Below are positions 35,322 through 44,562 of a stretch of 64,000 nt of DNA, piece by piece. Position 1 is the stretch's first letter. Every line of letters starts with the position of its first letter. A program made the translations under genes and the position numbers. The stretch covers positions 1,488,001 through 1,552,000 of the forward strand of contig NZ_CP063785.1 in NCBI RefSeq assembly GCF_025860405.1. Reading direction: 5' to 3'. Source of the stretch: Tolypothrix sp. PCC 7712 (GTDB lineage: Bacteria > Cyanobacteriota > Cyanobacteriia > Cyanobacteriales > Nostocaceae). A model generated the notes under the pieces. It searched no databases, was not told where the DNA came from, and saw only the letters and a program-made list of their open reading frames with translations.

Positions 35322-35813
35322 TTAGCTCAGAGCATTGATGATGTAATCAATGTAGGAGTTAGCTTCAACAGCAGGGTCGCCGCTTAAACCATGATTAGCT
35401 TTGATATATTTGAGAGCTTCAATGTACCAGCTAGGAGATAATTCAAAGGTACGGTTGATTTCAGCCAAACCACCAATCAAATAATCATCGATTGGGCCTG
35501 TACCACCAACAACTAAACCGTAAGTAACAATCCGCAGGTAATAGCCGATATCACGCACGCACTTATCTTTTCCGGTTTGAGTAGAAGCGTAGTTAGGGCC
35601 AGATGTGGTGGTGGTGTAGGGGAATTTTTGGTACACAGCATTAGCTGCAGCTTCAGCAAGGCTAGAAGCTTTTTTAGATAATGCTTTTGCTGCTTCTAAG
35701 CTAGAACCTGCTTGGCGAAAACGACCAAATGCAACTTGGAGTTCGGTGCTGCTTAAGAAACGGCCTTGGGAATCAGCAGATACAACTGCTTCAGTTAATG
35801 GTGTTTTAGTCAT
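35322..35813 (-). CDS. cpcA3: Phycocyanin alpha subunit, sulfur-depleted (CpcA3)
   Basis: This 163-residue biliprotein carries one phycocyanobilin on Cys85 (motif [12 protein letters not shown]), its only Cys. The only Met is the initiator. Typical CpcA proteins have several Met and a second Cys; here those places read [20 protein letters not shown] and GPIDDY, where CpcA usually has Met or Cys. It ends in [12 protein letters not shown] as usual for CpcA. It lies 116 nt after the beta gene. This is the signature of the phycocyanin made under sulfur limitation. Confidence 0.93.
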   Translation of the reverse strand: MTKTPLTEAVVSADSQGRFLSSTELQVAFGRFRQAGSSLEAAKALSKKASSLAEAAANAVYQKFPYTTTTSGPNYASTQTGKDKCVRDIGYYLRIVTYGLVVGGTGPIDDYLIGGLAEINRTFELSPSWYIEALKYIKANHGLSGDPAVEANSYIDYIINALS

Positions 35814-35929
35814 TGGAAGAACTTCTCCTAATTGCTTTTACAAAAAATTTGTTGAATAGACTTCTTGCAAAAATTGCTGTTTCAAATCAATTTTGTTTTT
35901 ATGCAAGAGGCCTAAAAGTGTTTTGATGT

Positions 35930-36451
35930 TTAGGCAACTGCTGCTGCTGCGCGATCGAAATAACCAGAAACTTCTGCAATCAAGCTGCTGCAATCACCAC
36001 GGGTAATTCCATTGGGATCGTTAGCGATCGCGATTGAAGATTCTTTGAGCTTTTGAATACCAACCGCAACAGAAGCACCAGGAGTACCCAATGCCAAATA
36101 GGTTTCCCGCAAGCCATTCAGCGCGCGATCATCTAGAACGCTAGCATCGCCAGCAAAAATCGCATAGGTAACGTAGCGAAGGATGATTTCCAAATCCCGT
36201 ACACAAGCTGCTGCACGACGGCTAGTATAAGCATTTCCACCAGGCGCAATCAGTTGAGGTTGTTCAGCGAACAATGAACGAGCTGCGTTAGCCACAATGG
36301 AAGATGCATTGCTAGAAATCCGGTTAACAACGTCAACGCGCTTGTTACCTTCTTTAACTAAGTTGATGAGAGCATCTAACTGACCATCACTTAGATATTC
36401 GCCTCTTGCATCAGCTTGGGAAACAACCTTGGAAAATGCATCTTGCACCAT
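35930..36451 (-). CDS. cpcB3: Phycocyanin beta subunit, sulfur-depleted (CpcB3)
   Basis: This 173-residue biliprotein has two bilin sites, Cys83 (ACVRDLEI) and Cys154 (GDCSSLIAE), and no other Cys. It has only the initiator Met. Ordinary CpcB has Met next to Cys83, Met in RDMEI and AMKK, and a third Cys near 110 (DRCLNG); here these are Ala, Leu, Leu and Ala. The Asn73 that is normally methylated is kept (PGGNAYT). It is the first gene of the operon, with a 490-bp or longer AT-rich region upstream that should hold the regulated promoter. Confidence 0.94.
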   Translation of the reverse strand: MVQDAFSKVVSQADARGEYLSDGQLDALINLVKEGNKRVDVVNRISSNASSIVANAARSLFAEQPQLIAPGGNAYTSRRAAACVRDLEIILRYVTYAIFAGDASVLDDRALNGLRETYLALGTPGASVAVGIQKLKESSIAIANDPNGITRGDCSSLIAEVSGYFDRAAAAVA

Positions 36452-37194
36452 AGTGTGATTCTCCTAAATTTTGATTAATTGAGTAATTAATTGATGAGGG
36501 GTTAAGTGAAAAATGAAGCATTCAGCTTTTATTGTTTTATGACCGCTTCATCATGTTTCAAAAAAGTCAAATTTGTTTTGATTGAAACATAGATTTTAGC
36601 GTAAAGGCTGAAAATACTTTCATTTTTCCTAGAAAGATTTTCAGTTATTTAAATCAAGTATTTAGACCTAAAAAATTAGAGTCTTTATTTACTTGATTTT
36701 CCCTCTCAACCCTTACAAATTATTTTTATAATGCTTCGCTGGCATTTTTTATTAAGAAATGTTTCATGATTATTCTAATAGGTATAATCAATTTTTCGAT
36801 AATTATATTTTTAATATTTTATATTGATTGAAAATCATTTACTTGAAAATAATTTTATAAATTAAAATCTTCAAAATCTTGCAAATAAAGAATTTGGTTA
36901 ATTAATGTTGTTTTTAATTAGTAAATTAATTAAATAAAATTTTGCTATATTTTTATGGCAAAAATACTATTGTTGTCCCATTATTTTGTGAAACAATAAT
37001 CTTTACCTATAAAAAAAGTGTTAGTAAACACAAAAATAAGAATGAAAAAGGAATCATAATCACATTTTTTCTTAGAAAATTTACAAATTGTAATAAAAAA
37101 CAGTATTTTAGGCAAACAACGTTTGAAGATAATCAATTTACATAGAATTCCCCCTTGGGAACGGGAGAATTAACTACTATAAACACACATTAAA
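36452..37194. promoter_or_regulatory. AT-rich upstream region of cpcB3-like operon
   Basis: This 743-bp, very AT-rich region lies between the phycocyanin operon and a structured-RNA candidate. Operon transcription must start here on the minus strand. I could not find a convincing copy of the CGGTAAT motif or a single clear promoter. A 67-codon plus-strand ORF (36942-37145) is low-complexity and not called. Confidence 0.4.
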
Positions 37195-37312
37195 AACGTG
37201 GGTTTCCCTAGCATAGAAATATAGGTGCTGAGATTATGGTCATGTCACGCCCAAGTTGTCTGTTACGAGTCGTGATGCGTAAAGCCTCCGGTGGTGAGAA
37301 ACCGGGAGATAT
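37195..37312 (+). ncRNA. Candidate structured RNA, possibly HEARO/omega-RNA-like
   Basis: A GC-richer island in AT-rich DNA contains three clear stems: CCTA/TAGG (37207-37225), TCACG/CGTGA (37245-37275) and CTCCGGT/ACCGGGAG with one bulge (37286-37308). The conserved look, with CCCAAGTTGTCTGTTACGAG in a loop, recalls the HEARO RNAs that accompany IscB in cyanobacteria and also occur alone. No IscB or TnpB gene is nearby. I cannot test this by covariation, so the class is tentative. Confidence 0.35.
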
Positions 37313-37320
37313 AAGCGAAT

Positions 37321-37386
37321 ATGCAAAATTTATTGGCTATGCTGCTGATAAAACGCAAATACGTTTTATAAACTAAATTTTGCATA
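37321..37386. terminator. Inverted repeat after the TpsB-like gene
   Basis: ATGCAAAATTTA pairs with TAAATTTTGCAT across about 42 bases, just past the stop of the minus-strand transporter gene (37397). It could end that transcript, or be the end of the adjacent structured element. Confidence 0.4.
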
Positions 37387-37396
37387 CATATTTGTA

Positions 37397-39121
37397 TTAA
37401 AATGGCTGGTAGCGTAGTGAAAAGTTAAAGCCATTATCTTGGAGCGAACTACCGCGATCGCTTGTGACAATCAATGGTAAACCATAGTCTGCACGCAATA
37501 GTAAACCACTAATAGGTTGCCACTGTAACCCTAATCCTAAGCTAGCAAGGGTTTGTGGATCGGGGTTGCGATCGCGATTGTTCCAAACGGTACCAATATC
37601 AAAAAATGGCAATAACTGTAGGGTTTCGACATTGGATGTCAGGGGAATCCGAACTTCAACCCCTCCAACTACCCCATTGTCAGCAACAAGTTGATTTTGA
37701 CGATAACCACGCACTGTCTCAACTCCCCCAATGCTAATTTTTTCAAGCGTCAGTAAAGAATCAGGTGTAAGTTGAGTGTTAATTTTGGCCAGCATCAAGA
37801 CGCGGGGAGACAGCCGTTGTACCCATTGAAATTGTCCCACCCACGAGAAAAAACGCCCATCAGTACCGCTATCATTGATAGTTGCATCTATGGCATCAAT
37901 CCCAAAACTAAATTGCGATCGCGCCGCTAAAACAGTATTAGCATTACGTTGTAACCAGTCTTGGGAAAAGCGAATCACCGTCACTCTGGATTTCCCATCT
38001 TCGGGGCCTTCGGTAAAAGAGAAGGGAATATCATTGAGTATGAAGGTTTGACTACGCCGTAAATCGAATGCGAGAGAGAGAGCAAATTCGCTGTTCGGGG
38101 TATAGATTAACGGTTGACGGACATTAAAAGAAAGAGTTTCGGCTTCGCTGTTAATATTCAAATCACGAAATTCGCTTTCGATAATGCGGCTACCACTGTT
38201 GCTGTAGCGAACAGCAATACTTCCATCTAAGGCGTTAAAGGGAATAGAATAACTGAGATTGTAAATATCTAAACCTTCAGTAATGCCATATTCAGCACTG
38301 AATTGATCTCCAAACCCTAATAAATTATCGTGAGCAATAACAACACTACCTTGTTCTGAACCAACGCTAGCTGATTGATTATTTGCAAAGATAACTCCTG
38401 CATGGAATGCTGGTGATTCAGTAATTTTCACCTGTAAAATATTGCTTCCAGAAGTGCTACCTGCGGTTAACTCAGCATTAACTCTTGCAATCGCTGGGTC
38501 AAGTTGTAATAATTGCAACGCTGTTTCCAGACTTTTTTGATTCAAGGGTTTGCCTGCAAAGCGTCGAATCCGGGAACGCACATATGCAAGTTGCAATCTT
38601 TTTAACCCGGAAATTACAATTCCCTCCAGTTCACCTTCCACCACTTGGATTTGCACCACACCATTAGCGACATTTTGATTGTTGGGAATAAATGCGCCAC
38701 TAGTGATGTAGCCGTTTTTAACATATAGTTCAGTGATTTGCGATCGCAGCTGTAATAACTGCTCAAATGTAATTTTTTGATTCTCTAAAGGTTGTTTTAA
38801 CTTAAAAATTTCATCCTTTAAAACAGAAGAGCCGCTAACTTGGATTTCTTTGACAAAGAAAGTCTCGCCACTCGGAAAAATTGTGTCGGGTAGTTTGTCT
38901 TGTGGAGATGATGGAAGTATCGGGACAGTTGGTGTAGATGGTGTAGGAGAAAGAGGCTTCGGCGTTGCTTGGGGTAGAGTTTCTTCCACTTTCCCTGGAG
39001 TATCGGGGGGAATTGTTACACCTGATGGGGGTCTCGATTGTGCAAAAGTTGCTATCGAAGTGATACTAATGAAAGCAAGTAACGTTAAAAATAGCGTTTG
39101 AATCCGCAGGTAAAAACCCAT
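37397..39121 (-). CDS. Two-partner-secretion outer-membrane transporter (ShlB/FhaC family)
   Basis: This 574-residue protein exports hemagglutinin-like TpsA partners across the outer membrane. It has a signal peptide (about 1-27), then a Pro-rich linker (about 30-80). Two POTRA domains follow: FVKEIQVSGSSVL at about 88-100, LRSQITELYVKNGYITSGAFIP, then LKRLQLAYVRSRI. A beta-barrel with the family motif SIGGVETVRGYRQNQL near residue 460 ends in Phe. A decayed TpsA-like fragment lies 3 kb away (42135-42665). It has only two Met and no Cys, which is not unusual for this class. Confidence 0.9.
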   Translation of the reverse strand: MGFYLRIQTLFLTLLAFISITSIATFAQSRPPSGVTIPPDTPGKVEETLPQATPKPLSPTPSTPTVPILPSSPQDKLPDTIFPSGETFFVKEIQVSGSSVLKDEIFKLKQPLENQKITFEQLLQLRSQITELYVKNGYITSGAFIPNNQNVANGVVQIQVVEGELEGIVISGLKRLQLAYVRSRIRRFAGKPLNQKSLETALQLLQLDPAIARVNAELTAGSTSGSNILQVKITESPAFHAGVIFANNQSASVGSEQGSVVIAHDNLLGFGDQFSAEYGITEGLDIYNLSYSIPFNALDGSIAVRYSNSGSRIIESEFRDLNINSEAETLSFNVRQPLIYTPNSEFALSLAFDLRRSQTFILNDIPFSFTEGPEDGKSRVTVIRFSQDWLQRNANTVLAARSQFSFGIDAIDATINDSGTDGRFFSWVGQFQWVQRLSPRVLMLAKINTQLTPDSLLTLEKISIGGVETVRGYRQNQLVADNGVVGGVEVRIPLTSNVETLQLLPFFDIGTVWNNRDRNPDPQTLASLGLGLQWQPISGLLLRADYGLPLIVTSDRGSSLQDNGFNFSLRYQPF

Positions 39122-39756
39122 TGTTTATCTATGAAACGTTGAAGTTTTTATACAAGATTAATATTCATTAAAATACCACAATATTTGCTTAATAATTACA
39201 TAAATATATAATTTTCAAACCATAATTCAGCGATTTTAGTAATACTTGATAGATTTCTGAGAAAATAAAAAGCCATTTTTAGCAGTAATCCTTGCTAGAA
39301 AATGGCTTTTTGAAACTGTCAAGGCATCAATTACTCTGTAAGAACTGTACAGATACAGCAGATTTGATGTTTATGAGGTACAGCAACTAATTGAAAAAAG
39401 GGCGTTGCATATTTGCGGGATGAATTCAAAATTTTGAGCAACGCTAAAAGTCTGTTCTTTGGGCCTTTGCGTCTTTGCGTCATGTAAAAATCATCCCATC
39501 AATCAGCAACGCCTTGAAAAAAGTAATGAGTAATAAATTAATTTCCTACTCATTACTCATTACTCATTACTCATTACTCATTACTCATTACTCATTACTC
39601 ATTACTCATTACTCATTACTCATTACTCATGATGTACCTCACATACTTCAAAAGTACTGTATGCCCTTGTTTGGATAGTAGAGAGGCTAATAATGATTGT
39701 TTTTCATATGTCTCAGTTATGATTAGAAGATTAAAGAGTTTGATGTTTATTTTTTC
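39122..39756. repeat. Intergenic region with hairpin and CATTACT heptamer tandem repeat
   Basis: A long hairpin (AAAAGCCATTTT with AAAATGGCTTTT) lies at 39267-39311. At 39551-39630 the heptamer CATTACT is repeated about 11 times without gaps. The flanking words (AGGTACAGCAACTAATTG at about 39376 and ATGATGTACCTCAC near 39628) recur in reverse orientation at 48520-48645, with a shorter AGTAATG array, so this is a dispersed repeat family with an embedded variable-number tandem repeat. No gene is seen. Confidence 0.75.
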
Positions 39757-40218
39757 CTAGTAAGTATAGCCCACAAGAAGTTTAACACTGTCTTCTTCTG
39801 CACAATATTTCTGAAAGGCTTTCTCAAAATCTGTGAATTCTGATTCAGGTAGTACAATGCAGCCCATACTTCCCGGTACATTTGCATCTTTATGAATCAG
39901 CAAGTCAGAACGGGTTCCTCCATCAATAGTTTTGACTTCAAAGGGTGAAATAGGGTAAGCATTGCCTTCTACACCTTTAACATTTCTCAGATCTACCGGC
40001 TTCACTGCAACAGAGTAAAAAGGCAGTGGAGGATTTAATTCATGAGTAGCAGGAATTACACCACCGCGAATATTCCAATCTTTTACCCCTTGTTTATCCG
40101 CAGTGCTACTTGTAGCCACCCATCTACCCACAATTCCTTTAGAGTCATCTACGAGAAATAATCTACCTCTATTTAGTTGTGAGGTTTCATCTAATGGCAT
40201 TGTAAAAAATAAAAGCAT
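39757..40218 (-). CDS. Small L,D-transpeptidase/Tlde1-like protein
   Basis: This protein of about 153 residues has the motif IHKDANVPGSMGCIVLP (about 108-124). Its spacing of His, Ser, Gly and Cys resembles the catalytic part of YkuD-type or DUF2778/Tlde1-type peptidoglycan transpeptidases. The frame is open from 40272, but the ATG at 40218, preceded by AAGGA, is the likelier start. No clear signal peptide is seen. It might be an enzyme acting on the cell wall, or a toxin-like effector. It lies beside a B-lectin/CAP protein on the same strand. Family placement is only motif-based. Confidence 0.55.
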   Translation of the reverse strand: MLLFFTMPLDETSQLNRGRLFLVDDSKGIVGRWVATSSTADKQGVKDWNIRGGVIPATHELNPPLPFYSVAVKPVDLRNVKGVEGNAYPISPFEVKTIDGGTRSDLLIHKDANVPGSMGCIVLPESEFTDFEKAFQKYCAEEDSVKLLVGYTY

Positions 40219-40336
40219 ATTGTTCCTTCTGTTTATTTCTAGAGAATTTGCTGATGAAGTTGATGGGTACACTTATAGATGTCTACCCCACAACACATAG
40301 ACAAATCAAATCTGCGCTTCACTCGACTGAGAACAT

Positions 40337-41140
40337 CTAAAAAACGCCTTGATCCGTGATATTTCCGACTGGGTTGTAGTGACAGACTAAGACATCGTTA
40401 CCATTGCCACTTGCTAAACCACACCCAACTTCGGTTGTATTTCTCCACATAACTTGAGTGTAATGAGCCACATCCATCCAATTGCCGGTATTAGATACAT
40501 TGGGGAAAGCAGCGTTACTGAAATACTGCTTTTCATCACCCCACATATCTACTAGCTGCGTGACAGAAAAGAAGCCAGTACTCCCTTGCGCTAGGTTTTC
40601 TCCAGAACGACTATGTTGCAATGTTCCTGTGTCCGCCAAATGATTTGCCCACTGTTGAGCACTTACTGCTAAATTTTCTGACCATTGCAGTGGAGGAACC
40701 CCTACTTCAGCTCTGTACCTATTATGAGCTGCCAAAATTTCTTGAATTTGAGCGTTCTGTGTGCCTTGTCTGCTTGAATCCCATATATCGTTACTACCTG
40801 ATGCCCATAAAGCATTATCCACAGTTTCAGTTTGAGAATCCGCTCGATAAACTACTAGATTACCGTCATCTTGAATCTTGAAAAATGCTCCAGGGTTGTT
40901 CCATGTATCACTAGCCCATTTTGGAGAACCTGAACTATCATAAAGAACCAAGTTTCCATCAGTTTGCATGATCAACTCACGCGGTTGAATTCCCCAAGTA
41001 TTCGTTGCCCAAAGAGGTTGAGAATTGCCATTATAAAGCACAACATTGCCATCAGATTGCATAATAAACCTGTGCATCTGATTATTTGATTGCAGACTTT
41101 GTCCTGGGTATAGACTTTGTCCAGGAAAAAGAGTTGTCAT
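40337..41140 (-). CDS. Bulb-type lectin plus CAP/SCP domain fusion protein
   Basis: This 267-residue protein has an N-terminal B-lectin domain (about 1-110) with three repeats of the mannose-binding pattern Q-x-D-G-N-x-V-x-Y (MQSDGNVVLY, MQTDGNLVLY, IQDDGNLVVY). The C-terminal half is a CAP/SCP domain (about 130-260) with AHNRYRAEVGVPPLQW, HSRSGENLAQ, HYTQVMWRNTTEVGCG and LVCHYNPVGN. No signal peptide is visible at the N-terminus. It could be a secreted or surface adhesin or defence protein. This domain fusion is uncommon. It is co-oriented with the L,D-transpeptidase-like gene 119 nt downstream. Confidence 0.85.
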   Translation of the reverse strand: MTTLFPGQSLYPGQSLQSNNQMHRFIMQSDGNVVLYNGNSQPLWATNTWGIQPRELIMQTDGNLVLYDSSGSPKWASDTWNNPGAFFKIQDDGNLVVYRADSQTETVDNALWASGSNDIWDSSRQGTQNAQIQEILAAHNRYRAEVGVPPLQWSENLAVSAQQWANHLADTGTLQHSRSGENLAQGSTGFFSVTQLVDMWGDEKQYFSNAAFPNVSNTGNWMDVAHYTQVMWRNTTEVGCGLASGNGNDVLVCHYNPVGNITDQGVF

Positions 41141-41361
41141 ATTGCCTCCAAAGTATCAAGTAGAAGGAATTGGTGATTAGGGATTGTGTAGGGAATTGTG
41201 TTTTATCTACAGCAAATTTTGAAATGCTTTTCTAGTCTTCGGTAGAGAGGTATCTCTGAGATACATTAGCAGATTAAACTATTAATAATTCCTGCAAAAT
41301 TGGGCGTAATAATTGATTGAATTATGCCCAATTTTGAAAGACTGCAATAATTCAGATCTGA

Positions 41362-41652
41362 CTATGTATTAGCAATACAATCTCCATTCTCAATATGTGC
41401 CCAGACGTGGTTAACTCGATTAGGGTCAAAACCTCCTCCGAGATCGCCTGTAGCCTTTAATTGTTGGAAAAGGTTTCTACAGTATCCGTTACCTTCTATT
41501 TGAGTCATTGATTTTATCCGCTCATTATGATGGAAAGGATGCTCGTGGGCAGCATAAGCTAGTGCAGGTATAGCAGCACTTACAGCTAAGGTTGAACTAA
41601 CAAAAATTAGAGCTAGTTTGTTTTTCATAGATTGCTGAGAAGTAGTAGACAT
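41362..41652 (-). CDS. Small secreted protein with two Cys
   Basis: This 96-residue protein has a clear signal peptide (about 9-34: a basic start, a hydrophobic core LALIFVSSTLAVSAAIPALA, then Ala-Tyr-Ala-Ala) and a short mature part with two Cys (CRNL and DCIA) that may form a disulfide. A His-rich stretch (HEHPFHHNE) follows the signal cleavage region. No known family. It is transcribed in the same direction as its neighbours. Confidence 0.6.
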   Translation of the reverse strand: MSTTSQQSMKNKLALIFVSSTLAVSAAIPALAYAAHEHPFHHNERIKSMTQIEGNGYCRNLFQQLKATGDLGGGFDPNRVNHVWAHIENGDCIANT

Positions 41653-42134
41653 AATTTTCTATGTGGAAGGATAGAGTCTTGAGAAAAAGCGATATTTTAG
41701 CTTGTTGACTAAATCTTCTGCTCTTTCTTAATAGCAATAATATTCTTTGTTAATTGCTTAAGCAGCGACCTTTTCTGCTTGTTTAATTACAGAATTATTA
41801 CCTAGTGCATACATGAAAGCGATCGCACCATTGCAGAAAAATGCATAATGAATGCACAAATAGCACAATGACAACCGTCATTATGCTATTTGCTAGCTTG
41901 GCTAAATCTGCAATATTTCCGTTCGAGACTATTTATAAAGTAAATCTTAAGTAGGGGAGCCACTGGGCAGGCAGGTTTCCCAGGCGACTGGCTCCCCTAC
42001 AGACAGATAAATTCTTTGTAGGGGCACGGCATCCACAATCTTTTGGCATATCAAATATCTTATTGGTGCCGTGCCCCTACCTACCCATCTGTTGCGTTCT
42101 TTTTTCAAAATAGTATTACGTTATAAATAACCTC
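41653..42134. repeat. Intergenic palindromic repeats
   Basis: Two adjacent hairpin repeats share a GTAGGGG start. At 41951-42000 the arms are GTAGGGGAGC and GCTCCCCTAC; at 42018-42080 they are GTAGGGGCACGGCA and TGCCGTGCCCCTAC. Between the upstream gene and these repeats there is nothing convincing apart from a HIP1-like site. They are dispersed cyanobacterial repeats that could form large RNA hairpins. Confidence 0.65.
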
Positions 42135-42665
42135 TTAACTACAAGCCCGACTTAACAGTAATTGTCCATCAGGTAATCGATATAATCCTTGTGGTTCAAT
42201 GATGGGGTCGCCTTTTTTCCAAGGACGAGATGTCGATTCAACACCACGTACATCACCAGTTGAATAGGTAGAAATTAAAGCATCACCTGGACTATTGCGT
42301 AAAGCACCAGAACCTGTGATGGTAAAAGAGTTTTCTTGCCGCTTGCTGCCCCGTGCAATGCAGCTATTGGCAATCAGCGTATTTGTATCAATTACATTTG
42401 GTGATAATTGGCTGAAGCTGTTTTGAATCGAACTGTTATCGGGTTGATTGAGATTGATTACACCCGAAATGCCTTGTTCGGAAGTGGCAGTAATATCACT
42501 TAGATCGGTTGGTTTTGCACGGGACTCGATACCGAAGATGTCTTGGGCGTTGATTTGGATGTTTCCACCTTTTCCAGTGAAGGCATTGGCGCTAATGTCA
42601 CTATTTTCGTTGGGAATTGCTACGATGAACTTGCCAGATTGCATTTTAAGTGGGTTGAACCCCAA
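42135..42665 (-). pseudogene. C-terminal remnant of a TpsA filamentous-hemagglutinin-like protein
   Basis: The 176-codon frame matches the C-terminal end of cyanobacterial two-partner secreted proteins: NAQDIFGIESR, then NSCIARGSKRQENSFTITGSGALRNSPGDAL, then the terminal GLYRLPDGQLLLSRAC. Full proteins are 800 residues or more and start with an N-terminal TPS domain and signal peptide; these are missing. The frame begins abruptly near 42660, where the CHAT-like fragment begins on the other strand, so both were cut at one breakpoint. The nearby TpsB-like gene (37397-39121) would be the former partner. Confidence 0.75.
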
Positions 42666-43626
42666 ATTAGTAGGCGAACTCCTCGAGGATCATAGTGTCA
42701 CGTTTAAGAATACTGGATTTTTAAGTTCCATAATTTTAGATGGCAAAACTGGGATATTGTTACAGTTACCCAATCAAGCAACCAAATTTAAATGGATTGA
42801 AGACCCCAATCAACTAGGTACAAACAAAATAGTTAGTAGTGAAACTCTAGAGAAAAAAATTGCCGAGTTTCGCAAAGGGCTAGTTAGCAAAGCAGAGATT
42901 AACTACGATACCACAATTGCCGCACAGCTTTATGATTGGATAATTCGCCCTTTTGCTGAAGATATCAAATCACAGAAAGTCAAAACCCTAGTATTTATTC
43001 AAGATGGCTTCTTGCGTAGCGTACCAATGGCAGCACTTTATGACAGCCAACAACAGAAATATTTAATCGAAACCTACGCCGTTGCTACAACACCCAGTTT
43101 ACGAGTTACTCAGCCAACAATACGCGATCGCAGTAAACAACAAGCGTTAATTTTGGGTTTAACTCAAGCAGCCACAATCGACGGTAAGACTTTTGAACGG
43201 CTTTTGGCTGTTCCCAGTGAAGTCAGCGCTGTTGCAAGTATCTTCCCCGATCGTACCCCCCTGATTGACGATAACTTTATCCCCGAAAGTTTTCAGCAGC
43301 AGTTGGAAAAAACCCCATATTCTCTTATTCACATAGCTAGTCATGCTCAATTTGGCATCATTCCAGAAGACACCTTTATTGTCACAGGGAAAAACCAAAA
43401 ACTTACTATTAGTCAATTAGAAACATCTCTGCGAAACCTCAACAGCAAATCAGATAGCGTTGATCTACTAACACTCAGCGCCTGTGAAACCGCATTGGGC
43501 GACGACCGTGCCACACTAGGATTAGCTGGAGTTGCATTGCAGGTTGGGGTGAAAAGTGCGATCGCATCTTTGTGGAGTGTCACCGATGAATCGACATCCG
43601 AAATGGTCAAAACACTTTACACATAA
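42660..43626 (+). pseudogene. CHAT-domain protease fragment, truncated at both ends
   Basis: The frame encodes a CHAT domain: the catalytic His in LIHIASHAQFG, the Cys in LSACETALG, and the end region SAIASLWSVTDESTSEMVKTLY, after which a stop follows at once. CHAT proteins normally continue for about 60 more residues and begin with TPR repeats. The left end starts at the same point as the antisense hemagglutinin fragment, where the apparent ORF start (42448) runs over antisense sequence. It is therefore a broken gene, although the catalytic pair is intact. Confidence 0.7.
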
Positions 43627-44143
43627 TTTACACTCTCTGGAATGGTAGTAAATGTGTTTTTAGGAAGTGATTGAGAGTTAATGACAGTAAATTCTGCATG
43701 GTTAATAATTGTGTTGTTATTGCAGGTAATGGCAATTTGCCATAAATAGCTTTTACCTACTATGAGTTCAGGGTAATTGAGGGGAAGTTTTAGCTGATTA
43801 ATTCCCACTATTGTAGGTATTTCTTGAACTTTACCAATTTGTTTGACACTTTTTGCTGAATCAAATTCAAACAGTCGAAATTGCACATTTTGAGAAGTTG
43901 ATATATACCAAACAAAGATTGGGCGTGTAGAAGCAGTTTTCCCAATAAATGTCTGCGGTGCAAGCTGCGTTAGAGACTATTATTTGAACATCCACGTGAA
44001 CCACCTGCACGACTATTACCGCTAGCTGGTTTGCGATCGCGTGGCTTAAACTCTGCAAATGCGGGGAATGTCGTCATCAAGAAAAGCACTCCCACAACTA
44101 AGCTTGTAAGTCTGCGGCTATTTCGCCAATGATCATATCTCAT
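43617..44143 (-). pseudogene. Frameshifted DUF928 protein remnant
   Basis: The first part (44143-43970) encodes a start Met, a signal peptide and the FKPRDRKPASGNSRAGG segment typical of the DUF928 N-terminus, and then stops. A second frame (43886-43617) gives the C-terminal core of DUF928: LPLNYPELIVGKSYLWQIAITC. Between them the frame is shifted and part of the core is missing. The gene is broken. DUF928 genes often sit beside CHAT, TPS and CHASE2 genes in Nostocales, and all four occur here within 8 kb. Confidence 0.7.
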
Positions 44144-44562
44144 AGTGCTGTTGTTGATTTTATAGTTATCTAACAGTGCAAACGCACTAGAATACGCGAA
44201 AAAAACTAAAATCAGGGCTGTTTAGTCACTACAGATAGAGTTTTCCATTTTTCGGAAAAAATTCTCATACCATCGAATATTTGGTTGAAATCTAGTGATT
44301 ATTCTTTGAATGGTATACAGAATCAGTACATTTGTACGTCATTTTTGCCTGTTCCCTGTGAAGATTTCGCTGGCTGGATGAGTAATTTTTACAACACCGA
44401 CAAGGATTGTTAGACAATACTTGTCGGTTAAGGGGAAAAGGGGCAAGAAAAAACCTTTAACCCTTACCCTTTCATCTTTTCTCCAAACCAAATTCCGAGT
44501 TGACAATCTTTAACCGAGTAGTATTGGATTTAAAATATTTAGTTTGCTGTAAAATATCAAAT
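44144..44562. repeat. Intergenic region with second CAATACT-end element
   Basis: This 419-bp gap contains, at 44415-44526, a copy of the inverted-repeat element also seen at 16589-16714: left end CAATACTTGTCGGTTAAG, right end ending in AGTATTG, and purine-rich GGGGAAAA middle. The flanks are AT-rich. No gene is visible. Confidence 0.65.

Noticed and set aside
32307..36451. Phycoerythrocyanin (pec) operon as alternative
   Set aside because: The alpha subunit has the CpcA pattern at Cys85 and no PecE/PecF lyase genes follow; the gene order with two rod linkers and CpcD fits cpcBAHID.
36942..37145. 67-codon ORF upstream of the phycocyanin operon
   Set aside because: Low-complexity, Lys/Asn/Phe-rich translation of AT-rich DNA, no ribosome-binding site, no recognisable domain.
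39551..39630. CATTACT tandem array considered as a CRISPR or origin iteron
   Set aside because: Unit is 7 bp with no spacers, as in common Nostocales heptanucleotide repeats; no cas or rep gene is near.
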